Assembly: GCA_958510825.1 (NCBI GenBank)
Contig: OY294051.1
Coordinates: 27,453,265 to 27,517,264, forward strand
Direction of reading: 5' to 3'
DNA from: Brachypterus glaber
Taxonomy: Eukaryota > Arthropoda > Insecta > Coleoptera > Kateretidae
DNA length: 64,000 nt
The notes under the pieces are model-generated. The model was not told the DNA's origin. It ran no database searches and saw only the letters and a list, made by a program, of their open reading frames with translations. Each line of letters begins with the position of its first letter. Position 1 is the stretch's first letter. Of this stretch, positions 12,121-24,700 are shown one piece after another. Position numbers and translations under genes: made by a program.

Positions 12121-13108
12121 GCAGTAGGCCTAACAGTGTGTTAAGCCTAGTAATTCTTTGTGACATATTCGCAAGATGCTAACTGAGCCACGTTTGACGT
12201 AGTCGGCTTTTGACCTCGAAAGACTTCCAGAGTCCCATTATTAAGACTAAAGATTCTGTAGCAGTGGAGCCCACAAAGCCTGCTGTCCCGCACATTGAAA
12301 AATGGTGTGGTTGTAAAAAACCTAGTGTTAATTTTTACACTCGTGCTAATGATATTTACACTCGTTATTTACACCCATAACTTACCATAAAATAATGGTT
12401 AAAATAATTTCCTGCGTGTAAATTTTGCACTCTAAATGAGTCACGACTATATTTGGGGCTATTAGCCCTAACCCCAATTCTAGCCCGTGACAAATGGTAA
12501 ATTTTACACTGAAACTTTTTTTAAAAAATTTGGAGGTATGGTAAGTTTACCACTTTTTTTAACCACCTGCTTCTGAAATTATATATTTACTCTTGTGAGT
12601 GTAATACTGCCCTCCTTATTTAAAACGTGGGCTTATCTGCATAGAAGTCAGGGAAATTAAAACTGAAACCTGGAAGTCAGGCAATTTGGCCATTTATTCG
12701 AAAAATTTAGGGAAAATAGCAATATTAGTTATGACGTTTTAACTAAGAGGGCAGAATAGATACGTACCACTTTAAGTGTAAGGCGAGTGTAAAATTGTTT
12801 AGTGTGCTGTTATTATCTTGATAAGTTCTTAAGACCCGCTGCTATGGTCCATCCAGTCATGCATGATAGTAGTTTAAAAATTCCCGCGACTTTTAGGCCA
12901 TATGATTGGTTAAAAACACTTACCTTTTAGACTATAACATATTGAGATATTTGTTTACATTTTTTCACAATGAGTGGTCGTTAAAACTATTAAAAAAGGT
13001 TCTTTTTTGTTTATTCTTTATACACTCACATATTATATATATGTACTACTGTACAAACGCAAATTATATTGAAAACAAGCAAAACGTCAAATTTTTAGGT
13101 TAAAATGA
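12121..13108. other. Non-coding stretch
   Basis: No gene recognised. A cluster of TTTACAC / GTGTAAA words lies between 12320 and 12600, perhaps the remains of a repeat. Confidence 0.3.
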
Positions 13109-13240
13109 CCAGAGGCTCGAGTAACAAGCATATTACATAAGAATGCGATACCGTGACTGGCTTACAAGATACATGACGACACATGAAGCCAATCACGGCA
13201 TCGCATTCTTATCTACTATGCTTTTTATGCGAGCCTCTGG
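13109..13240. repeat. MITE family B, copy 1
   Basis: A 132-bp hairpin element. CCAGAGGCTCG at the left mirrors CGAGCCTCTGG at the right, and ATAAGAATGCGATACCGTGA mirrors the right inner arm. A second, internally deleted copy lies at 20750-20852. Confidence 0.8.
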
Positions 13241-14000
13241 ATAGGCCCTTAGACAGAATATGCAGTAAAACAGTACCTACATCTGTTAAATTTTTGATAA
13301 ACTACGACTTTTTGCAATCTTCTTTATCTCCATGCATGCAGATTTTAAAGCGCTCTGTTGTGTACAAAGGGCCGCTTCGCTTATTATCACGCAAGACTGT
13401 ATGGACTATAGTAGCATAACTTTTTAATGTAAGGAGACACCGGCTTGATTAGACTAAATTATTTTTAAACTTATAAAAGTATTATAGGGGTATGCCACTG
13501 TAAAAAATACTTTAATAAAGATATAATCGTTCAAAAAATTCCTAGTACTATCTATTACTATTTAATAGTAATATTATCGTATGTACTTAAAAACTGAGAA
13601 GATTATGTTTTTAAATAGATATGTAATTCTTTTATAATAGTTATCAAGAATTATCAAAATTTAGCAATTAATATAAATTATCGTTAAAAGGATGAAATAA
13701 TATATTAATATATCAGTAATATTACTGATAACATCTTTTTTTTGACTGTAGTCTAAATAAATATTTTATAATAATTTTATACTAAGTGCTATTATAGTAA
13801 ATGGTCTCTAGCATCTAGGGTCGACTTTTTAATTACTACAAATTTGAACTAAATATTCTAAAATGTGGAATATTTACTATTTTTTAGTGTGCATAGCTTC
13901 CAAGAAATAACAAATATTTTTGAAACTAAATGACTATTATTAATATTAATCATCGTTAATAAATAATTTAAATCAACTGCCATTTTTTAAATACAAAAAA
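13241..14000. other. AT-rich stretch
   Basis: No coding or structured feature supported. Confidence 0.3.
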
Positions 14001-14152
14001 GTTTGGGACAAAAAATTTTTAATCACTTTCAAAGGGGCTTAGCTCCCTTACTACGCATTTTTAGACATACGTAGGTATGTTTATAGGAACTTTTTGTCAT
14101 ATTTTCTGATGTAGAATCACGGGCCCTATTTCAAATACACCGTGTATATAAA
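14001..14152. repeat. Foldback family C, terminal fragment
   Basis: Matches one arm of the element at 24031-27540. It has the GGGGCTTAGCTCCCTTACTA block and the terminus CCCTATTTCAAATACACCGT. Confidence 0.75.
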
Positions 14153-14204
14153 AATTTAATCGATAAACTAAAAAAATAGAATAATTAAAAAATAGTCACA
14201 GAAG

Positions 14205-14730
14205 GAAAAACACTAAATCACATAAAAATGCAAAATTTCGCCCAAGTTATAAATATTTTTGACTATAGCTCCGACAAATGGACAGGGCTGTTGGTAATAT
14301 TTTATGGGCATATACTCTCATTATATTAGAATAAATAGCCATAAATTTTTTATTATAAAATGAAAACGAAGATAGGAATAATCACTAAATATAATTTAGA
14401 AACCTCGAAAAATGCGAAATTTTGGCCAATTTTTTAATATTGTTTACCATAGCTCCTACAAATGGGCAGGGCTGTTTGCAATATTTTATAGGCATATAGT
14501 CGCACTATATTTAAGTAAATAAACACAAAATAAAAAAAATATAAGACCGGGTATTTTGGGTAATCACTAAATATAATTTAGAAACCTCGAAAAGTGCAAA
14601 ATTTTGAACAAATTTTACACATTTTTGACCATATATTCCACAAATGGATCGGGCCGTTCGTAATATTTTATGGGCATATAATTCCACTATATACCTGTAA
14701 ACAGCCATAAAATAAAAAAAAATCGAAGAT
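14205..14730. repeat. ~175-181-bp tandem repeat, three degenerate units
   Basis: Three consecutive units each contain AAAT(T)TTGCCC-like, GACTATAGCTCCGACAAATG-like and ATTTTATGGGCATATA-like blocks. The phrase AATCACTAAATATAATTTAG is at about 14380 and again about 181 nt on. The first unit is the most divergent. Confidence 0.75.
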
Positions 14731-15480
14731 GAGGTTTTTTGGGGATAGCGTTTTTTATAATTTGTAGGTTATGTTTTATGGTCCGTATCTTGGTATAACC
14801 AGAATGACTGTAATATACTTATTATTATTATTATCAAAATTTAATGCTCTTTCAAACGCCGTTTAAATGAAATTTCTATCTTTTATAGATATCGAATTAT
14901 TTCAGTTTTAGTAAATCGTGTTTTCAAAAAATGGCCCACCCTAATATCTCTACAACCAGACATTTTTGAGAAAAATCCCGGTAATGTGGCCAATCTAACC
15001 TTATTTTACGGCCGTATGCAAAATTTGAGCCAAATCGGAGAGATGAAATTCGTGGCCTGCGTTGATTTGAAAAAGAAATCTCGTTATAGTAAATGGTCTG
15101 TAGTTTAAAGAGGCTTTAATTATTATCTCTGCAATATTATAATAATGCTGTCATAGTATATCTATAAGTATAGGTACTTAAAAGGATGAGAACATGTTTA
15201 TTAGAAATTTGATCATAGGCGCCCGTATAATTTTCTTTGCCATTTTATATCAAGTGCAAACTAAAGTTTTTTTATGTCCTTGGTAAGGACCCGTTATTAA
15301 GGGTAAATCAAGGGATAAAACGCTGAGGAATTAGGTGTACAAGTTGGGGGAAGTCTTGGAGATGATCTCTCGAGGATATCCGAGGAAATCTCATCTTTAC
15401 CAAACATCGGACCTTTTTTAATTTCAAGATTTTTCGAGGTTATCTTGAACGAAATTTAATGTGTTCACATTTTATTTCAG
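14731..15480. other. Intron sequence upstream of the first visible TBL2 exon
   Basis: No exon was recognised. It ends in a good 3' splice site (TTTTATTTCAG at 15480). The 5' exons of TBL2 must lie further upstream; none was recognised in positions 1-15480. Confidence 0.4.
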
Positions 15481-15701
15481 ATCGTACTGTATTGTTATGG
15501 GACTCAAAAGATTTAACCAACAAAGATCACAAATCCGTGAGAATAAACATCGACTTCGATTATCCAACTTTTGTAAAATGGAGTCCAGATTCTAAGGCTT
15601 TTATCATTCAAAAATACAACGATAATTCCATTGAAGTCTACAAAGTTGAAAAAAAGAAAGATGGCTGGCTTGGTGCTACGAAAGCTATGACATTCCCAAA
15701 G
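15481..15701 (+). CDS. TBL2: TBL2 exon a
   Basis: Begins in phase 1 (the second base of an Asp codon, giving xDRTVLLWDSKD) after TTTATTTCAG and ends CCAAAG before GTAAGT. The upstream ATG at 15459 is intronic, so it is not the start. Encodes the end of one WD blade and the start of the next (PTFVKWSPDSKAFIIQKYND). Confidence 0.93.
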
Positions 15702-18700
15702 GTAAGTAAAAAAAATAATTTTTTACTACTCTGACTTGGACTCCCAGACCAGACTCAACGTTACTTGTTTATCTACATTTATACCTAGGAATTATTACTA
15801 AAGAAAATAAAGAAATCCTATCATTTCAAACGAACAATTAGTTACTATAACTAATACCAACCAAATTTATAATCTATAGATTTCAAATTTTGTTTACAGT
15901 TGCTTTTCACCCGTGAAACGAGCAATATGTGCTTTTGGCAAGAATTAGGTAATCCGTTAATCGCGTTTAATTATAGCATCAAGTGTTTTAGTATAGTTAT
16001 TTATTTATTTGCTATCTTAGATATGCCCTGGATTCGATTTTATATATTTTATAGTGATTGTATGGATGATGTGCAGTAAAATGACGAACATGTGATTATA
16101 TTGGAGTAAGAAGGGATTTTTTGTTTTTTAATCATTTATAATGCTGATAAATTTTTATTTGGAAGCAACTAACACGTGAAGAAGTTTTTATACGTACAGA
16201 ATTTTTTGATATACTAGCGCATGCTCAAATATAATTACAAAATAGAAAAAACAGCCTTGTCAACAGCTAACACAACCCACAGCAAACACGAAAAGGGAAG
16301 AAGGAAAAGAAAAAGACAAGGTCTTACAGAAGACTGGAAATTTTCTATAATCAAAACAGGAGTGGGCATGGTGACAGGCCAGACAAGAACCACTCTGGTG
16401 AATTGATTAACTAAGAGGGATCTGGCTAATTATCTCACTGAGAAAAGGCCAAAAAGAAGGAAGAAGAAGAAGAAATGTTGATTAATCTTCTTCTTCTTTC
16501 TTATTTTTTTTTGGCGTTGTATATACGTTTTCGACAATTTCACCTTTTGTTTAATAAAATTATATACAGAGCGGTCCAAAAGTCACCCCCCCCCTCTTAA
16601 CTTTTGAACGAGTTTAGATATCGACTTCAAATTTAGAACTCTTAAATAAGACAGCTTAAACTATCTTTAAGCATATATTTGATACCATTAGCTCTTAAAA
16701 TGTGGGCAGGGGGGCATGGGGCGACATTTTTTTAAATGGATACATCATTTTAAAGCTTATAAAATTCTCCATTTACCTGTATATTTTTTATTTTTTTTAA
16801 ACATTTTTTTTTTTGGGTTTAAAACAGGTTTGAAAATGGGTATTTTTGACAAAATTTCTCTAAAATATCCAAACAATTTTTTAAAAATGCCTAATGAAAA
16901 AAAGTAAATTATACTTTTTAACTAATTTTAGTTGACATAAATAAAAATTAACGAAAAAAAAAACTTAAAAATTTATTTTTTTAGCACAAAAAACTGAAAA
17001 ATCAAAACCTTAAAAAACATGTTTAAAAAAATTAAAAATGTATGGTTATATAGAGAATTTTAAAGGCTTTAAAATGATGTATCAGACGACCCCCCTTTCC
17101 ATTTAAAAAAATTTCCCCGCATGTCCCCCTGCCCACATTTTAAGAGATAAAAGTATCAAATATATGCTTAAAAATAGTTTAAGTTGTCTTATTTAAGAGT
17201 TCTAAATTTGAAATCGATATCTCAACTCGTTCAAAAGTTAAGAGGGGGACTTTTGGACCGCACTGTACATGTATAGAATTAAGTTCAGTTCAATTCTTTA
17301 TTAACCTACATAAAAGTAGGTGCAAATGTAAATTAGAAAATTATTATGAAATATAGATACAATAGACAATTATTATGGAATATAGACACATGGTGCAAAT
17401 TTAATTTTAAAAGATATTTATGTTAATTGTTCTTAATTTGGTGTTTCTAAGGTTGGTTAGATATAATACCTAGTACTTAAGTCTGTGGACTAGGAAGGCA
17501 CCTGTTCAAGATGAAGGCCGGTAACGACCCCGTCTGTTCGGGTTGCGGGATAGACGAAGAATCGACCTTCCATTTCCTAGGACAATGCGATCGGTTCGGC
17601 AGAATACGACAGGAGATCTTCGGAGTGGCAACTCTCCGAAGAGAGGAGTTGCGTACCCTTGCCTGGACAGATATCGCGACCTTTATAAGGAGGTCCGGCA
17701 GGTTTAGGCAGGGAGTAGGGTAGATGTGTGGCTGGGAAGGCTCGGGGCTGGCAAAAAGGGCCATAATGGCCTAGTTGCCTGGCTTGTAGCCTCCCCACCC
17801 TTACTACTACTACTAGTACTTAAGTAGATAAACATTTAACTTGGAAAAGTAAAAATGCTTAGAAAAAGAAAACTTGTTTTGAGCAAAAGCAAATTGGGCT
17901 TTATTTTTATTGTAGAATTAAAAGATGTTAAAATCGGTTGACAGTTATTATAATGGCATTTTTGTCTTAGTTGCTAAGTAACGATAACATCCAGATGTAA
18001 AATCGAGCGAAATTAATTTTTAAAATCCATCTTTTTTCTTATTAAAGCAATTTTTGATCAAAAAATTTGATACATACTTTTAATATAAATTTAAAAAATC
18101 GCAAAATTGCGACATGGCAATCTTTTCCATTGTCCAAAACACGCATAAAAAATCACAGGAAATCAACTTTTTATTTCTCTTAAATTGTGTTAATCGATAT
18201 ATAATTAATATTTAGACCGGTTTTGTCAACAATTTGTCGGTTAAAAAAATAAATAAATATACAGTTATATAAAAAAATAATATTGTTCAAAGACTGTAAC
18301 ATTAATCGAACAAAAAGATATCTTATTGTCAAATACATTTAGATCGAATCAAAATCAATCACCGGCCAAGGACAATTCATTTTAGAATTATTGACCCATA
18401 ATAATTATTGTAATTACTAATTAGTCATAATTGAGGCATGTAGGATCAAAAGGTGATAAGCCCAACTTAGCGAACTTCAGGAAAACCGCAAAAAACTTGT
18501 TTTTGTACGAGACTTTTTGAAACGGGGGGCATGTCACTCTTCATTTGCGGGACGAAAGATCGCCTCGAGATTGCCCAATATCGCCTTACTATCGTCTCGA
18601 TTTCGCCCCCGATATCGCCTCATATCGCCTCTCGAAGGGACGAAAAGCCACCCTGCGACATGCTCCTCGGTTTGAAACATGTGACATTTTATTCAGCTTA

Positions 18701-21700
18701 ACACGTTAACTGCCACGGACATTTTCGAAGAAGGGTTCAACAGGCCACGACACTGTTCCCAATAATTTTTAGTTATGTGTTTTCTTTTAAAATCCTCCTC
18801 TGGACATTTTTTACAAAAATTCCGATAAAAGTTTTTAGCTATGCAATTTTACGCTAGGCCAACCATCCCGCCACGAGAAACCCATGCCAAGTGTTATCCT
18901 GGAACATACACGCATAGTAAAGATGTTTTTGTGCGTGTATATAAAATCATACACGTGGCGCACTGGACCCAACCAGCGTGTATACTTTTTTATACACATG
19001 GTATTCAACGTGTTAATGGGAGTTTGGACTTTGGTACTAAAATTGGTAGAAAATATTAAATATATTCTGAAAAATAAAAAAAAAATATATTTTTATTTTT
19101 GATCCTAGCCTTTGAACTCAGTCAAACTACCCGGACAACATTCATAAAATCATATAGGCCTCATGAGAGCATCATGTTATGATTTCCCCGTTTTGTACTC
19201 ATACGAACATCATGATGAGCACATCTCATGATTTTGTGATCATGTTGTGAGTTTGTTATGAGGTGTATACATTTAACGTTAAATCATTAAATGATGTCAT
19301 AATGATTTCCACGTGAAATAGCAAATGTTGCCCGGGACCCGATTGAGAACGATTGCCGAATAGTACAGGCTCCTGTAATGTTTCAATTTCAGTGCACTTG
19401 ACAGCGTTATGCGATAGGTGGCGCCACATGTTATATTCTACCACTAACTAAACTTTTTAAACGAATAAAGGAATACTAGTATTAAAATGCAGCTGTCTTT
19501 ATAAAGATATACTACTGGTAATAACTAGTAATTAACTTACTGGTCAGCTAATTCGATACACATTATCAGATTGGTATGGTGAGCCGTAGATATCTGGAGG
19601 CTTTAGTCTAGAGGAATTAGTGCCCCCAGTCACCTTGGAGAACATTCCCACTGGAAAGTTCCCAGTGGGAAAATCCCGGTGTCCTCAAGTTGTTGAAAAT
19701 GGATTTATGTGGGAGTGTATGTCAAGGGGTTGATTTTTTCGTTATTTTTTTGGTATCTCTTCGCGTTTTCAAGATATGAGCAAAAAGGTGTTTCTTTTTT
19801 TTAAATTTAAATTTCGCGGTTAATTTAAAATTTGCGCATGCGCATTCCGTAGACCGCTGCTAGATCTTCATGACATGATCTCGTAATGACTTTGCAATAA
19901 GGAGTCATCTGTATGCGTTTATGAACTCAGAAAATCATTACATGATGTCATAATGACTTCCACGTGAAATAGCAAATGTTGTCCGGGTACATCTCATCGA
20001 AAACCACAAAAATAATTTTAAGGTCGAAAATCTCGGTTTATCCAAATTCTCGGAGGTCCGTGACAAAAATACTTCTATTAAAACAATAAATTATAAATTA
20101 AACTATACACAAAACGTTACGGGGGTGCTACATTTTAGTATAATATTAAAAAAGCGTTTCAAAGAAATCACGGGTAAGAATATCTACGAAAACGCAATAT
20201 ACTACCCACTGTGAAGAGTATACTGTGAAATGCGAAGCATTACATATCTTTAAGGCTAATTAATGCGTGGAATAATTTATAATACTTAGTTCAAATGAAC
20301 CGTAATTTATTATTAATTTTTCTTACATCACCAGTTTGCTATAAGGTATAAAAAACTAGGGAATTTTTAATGATTAATATGTTTCTGATTTGTTTAAAAA
20401 CAAATTAATTATCTATAATTATTACCTTAAAGACAAAAACCTTTGAGATAAACTTTTTAAAAAAATATCCAATATATGACTTCAACGACAGCCATATTAA
20501 AAACAAAAATGTTACTAGCGCACTCCGTGCACTATAGACTGATTTTTTTTGAGAAGGTCGTACTTCAGATTTTCAGCTGTTTAGAAAATATGGAACATCA
20601 GGAAAATGTCAGGGAAAATATAATTTTATGTTTGGTTTGGTTATAACCATAAGCCTTATCTTTCGAAATACGACACTCACTCGGGTGGCGGGGCAACAAT
20701 TTTTAAATATTGAGCTAGACTAGGCAAATATAGCGCATAAAGGGCATATCCACAGGCTCGCATAACAACATAGTACATAACAATGCGATGCCATGATTGG
20801 CTTACAAGATACATGGCGGCACATCAAGCCATGTTCTTATGCAAGCTTATGGATAGGCCTTAACATCGGAAGCTTATGTTCTAGTGTAATATGATCACGT
20901 AGCGTAGCGCTAGAATAGTATACGGCAGTTTTGAATTTCCAAAAATCGCCAAAAAACGCCCTAGACAATTTTTTTTTTGAATATAAATGTTTCATGAAAA
21001 AATAGAAAACTTTGAAAATGTCCGTCTGTATGTCTGTCCGTCCCATGTCACGTTTTTTGTGGACACGATAACTAAAGAACGAATATTCCGATCGACTTTG
21101 TGTAGGGGTTACAATTATTAAAAAATCGAAAAAAGATGAAAGAAAATTCCCATTAACGTAATTTTTCAGCAAAAATTACTTTCATTATAAGGATAAATTA
21201 TGAGAGGATTTGTGTAGTGGTCTACCGTTTCTGTACATAACAAGTCTACAAGCCAACTAGCGTGAGTTCGATTCTTACTGGCGCCGATTTGCCATTTTCA
21301 GTTAATAAATAATTGAAATTTGGCGAAGGCGTAAGTGAAGCGGACACTCCCTATAAAAACTGGTTCGAAAGTCAGTATACTGACTTTGTATATAAGCCGG
21401 TGGTTCCCTCTACTACTAGCCTACACAAGTCCTGGACTTAGGGGAATTAAGTAGAATAGTACGAGGTAAACAAACATTCAAACAAACATGTAATGTAATT
21501 CTACCAAACCCCCCCAAAAACAAAAAAGTTAAGGGGGTTAAATATTTTTCATTTTTATTTCAAAATTTAAAAAAAATGTGCAAAAATATAATATACCATT
21601 AACTGTGTATAGTATATAATGTAATGCGTAGCATTACATATTTTCACGACATGTTTATTTTTTAGAGCCACCAGGTAGATGTGATAGGCATGAGCATCGC

Positions 21701-24700
21701 TTCAAATGGCAAATTCATCATGTCTTGTTCGAACAAAACCGACATGGTGATATGGGACTTGAAAGGACAAAAACTCGCCGAAGTCGACACCTATTTGATG
21801 ACCACGAACCGAGCAAAGATCACACCATGTGGAAGATTTGTAGTTGCCTCAGGTAAGACGAAGCTAATTTATTACCAAACGCGGTACATATTTGGTATTT
21901 GTAATATATACAGTATGTATAACAGATTTACGGTGTATAAAACGGTATAATATACAATTCCATGTGGCTGTAGCATTGCCACAGTGTGGCAACCTTCAAA
22001 GTTCAAAATTTGAAAAATATGCTACATTTACGTATTGAACATTTTTTTTCTATACTATTATCAGTCCCAAGACTGGCTTAAAGCAGTCAGGCAATGGTCA
22101 AATCCCACCCCTAAATTTTTTTCACCTGACATATTTTTTAATTGGTAAACACTAGACCTACCCAGGGCCGGATTCAGGGGAGGAAAGTGGGGAAGCTTAA
22201 TCTCTCGTCTTGGTATGTACCAACCATTTAACTACTCATAATAACAAGCCCTTTTCATAAGATATATTTTCCTTAATCTCCAAACTAAAAAGTCCAATGC
22301 TTTCGTTTGTCACTCTAAAGACATATTTTTATAGCTAAATTCATTAAGTGCCGAAATGATGGGGCACTCAGAGCAGATCTGCTCAAACTTTTAGCTCTAA
22401 AGTAATTTTTAAAATGTCACTTTTTATTTTCACTGGATAGCTATAAAAAATAAATTTCAAGAAGCCCATAGCTTCTTTTTTACGATTATTTTTTATACTA
22501 CGCTTTTATCCTTATTGCGCCTTCGCCAAAATTGTAAATACATAAATCTGACATAAAACAAGTAAAATGGAGCACTAACCGGACAGAGGTTAGTGGTTAA
22601 TGCACCATTTTAAACGGGTAATACTTAACATTTTTAAAAGGTTATTTTAATAAAAAAACTAATAAATTATAGCCCAATTAAAATAAAGGAAGAGTACTTA
22701 TAAGATATATTGAATCTGATAAGTATATCCGGACTAAAATATGTAATATAAAACTTCCGATTAATGTGCATACAAATACTTATATCAGATGATGACTAAT
22801 AATACCACCTACTTCTATAACAGTTGCCTACTTATTCATATAATTTTACCATTTGTTCAGCCTATGGCTTTATAGCTACCGCTTATTATTATATTTAATT
22901 ATGGACCGATGTTGATGAAATTTGGTAAAGCTATATTTTCTTTACTTGTTTATGTCTCAAAAATTAGTATTTTCGTTTCCGAGATAATGGCTAAATCATG
23001 AAAGAAAAATGCAAAAGTAATTTAGAATAATCTTCAACTAAAGTACCTACGTGCCAAATTCAATTGTCGATATGGATAGCTTATGAGCAGTATTCGACGA
23101 ATTTCCAGTACTCGCATAGGAGGCGGCTCGACTCTAGCGTTGACGCGAGGTTTTAAATATTTACATTTTTATTTCTTTTTATCTTGATTTAATGATTCCA
23201 TTTAAACGAGTAAGGTGGGAAAAAAGTTATCGATAAATAAAAATTAAAAACTTACGTATTCTTAAAAGATAAAAATCGAATGTCGGTTTCTTCTTTGAAA
23301 AACACCAATATATATACATATGTATAGTTAATATGTATAGTCAATATTGTTGTGTGTAACAAATTAGTCGTCAAATGTTTCGATTTAGTGACCTTTATAA
23401 AAATTTCCCTCATAATTCCGCAAAATTATTCCGTAAGCCTATGTTTCTGTGTTTATTTTCAACGTAGATGAGTCATAACTGAGTTTATGCCGACTACTGC
23501 TGATGAGTTGCTTTTATAATATTTAATTATGAACACTTTATAAATTAAATTAAATTTATAGAATTTTATTATTATTTAGGTTTTGCTCCCGATGCTAAAG
23601 TTTGGGAAGTCATCTTCACAAAATCTGGAGAATTTCAAGAAGTTAAAAGAGTTTTTGAGTTATCCGGTCACACATCTGGAATTTACGACGTGGCCTTTGA
23701 TGTGGATACGTCTCATATGGCAACCGTGTCAAAAGATGGAACATGGAAACTGTATGACACAAAGAGTAAGGAAACTAATAAGTCTGATGATGTTAACTCG
23801 AAACGCGTAATTTTACTAATCTTTTTTTATTAGTTGGCCGATTATTGTCTCGATTAATGTATTAGCTTTGAAATAAGTACCAATCTATAAATATTATTAC
23901 AGATAATTTTAGAAGTTTTATTACAAACTTTTCTTATAAAAGTCCTCGTAAGGGCTTTCTAAAGATAAATACATTTTAACTTTTTCCCTTAAAATCCCCG
24001 CGAGTATAGAAGTTTTTAGTGTAGGTATTCATACACGGTGTATTTGAAATAGGGTCCGAAATTTTAAAGGGGGTACATTAGAAAATATGACAAAAAGTTT
24101 TAATAAACATATGTCTAAAAGTGCGTCGTAAGGGAGCTACGCCCCTTTGAAAGTGGCTAAAAAAATCGGTTTTTATTTAATAACTCAGGAATCCTCTAAG
24201 ATATAGCAACGAGGTTTTGCACATGAACTAATCTTAATAAGGCCCATCTTCGTATGTTATATTCATGTACTTATTTTAACCAGGGGCGTGCGAAACGGGG
24301 GTCTTATTAGTTTTTTGTCCCAAACTTTTTTCTGTGTAACTTTTTAGTAATTTTATTTTTGGTAATGATTCCTCAGGTCAAAATACATAAAAAATGTACT
24401 CTTGTTAAAACACTCTAGGACTAACCGTTATCGAGAAAAATTTCACGGTACGAGGACGAAAAATTAAATACTAAAATGTTGAAAACCGAAATTTCAATGA
24501 TGCAGGGTAAATGTACATCAAAAACTAAGAAAAAAATCTTATATTCAGGTACTTTCAAAAATCAATCCTAAGCAAGCTATGGTCTCCTAAAAATGCACCA
24601 TTTTTAAAGGGCCATAGTAGCTTTAAAAGCGATTTTTCGACATACATGTATAGAAACTTTTTTTCTTAGTTTTCGATATAGAATAACCCTGCATCATTAA

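Noticed and set aside
15459..15480. ATG at 15459 as the TBL2 start codon
   Set aside because: It lies in the polypyrimidine tract of a 3' splice site; similarity begins at 15481, and TBL2 proteins have an N-terminal anchor and WD repeat before this point.
1..15480. 5' exons of TBL2 within the window
   Set aside because: I searched by eye for a phase-1 exon encoding the NGKYLxxxxxD blade and found none; they may lie upstream or be missed.
16221..16406. 61-residue basic open frame
   Set aside because: Lys/Arg-rich translation of purine-rich low-complexity DNA in a TBL2 intron; no supporting features.
20837..21172. 111-residue open frame on the minus strand
   Set aside because: Coincides with repeat family F and a microsatellite-like stretch; no similarity recognised.
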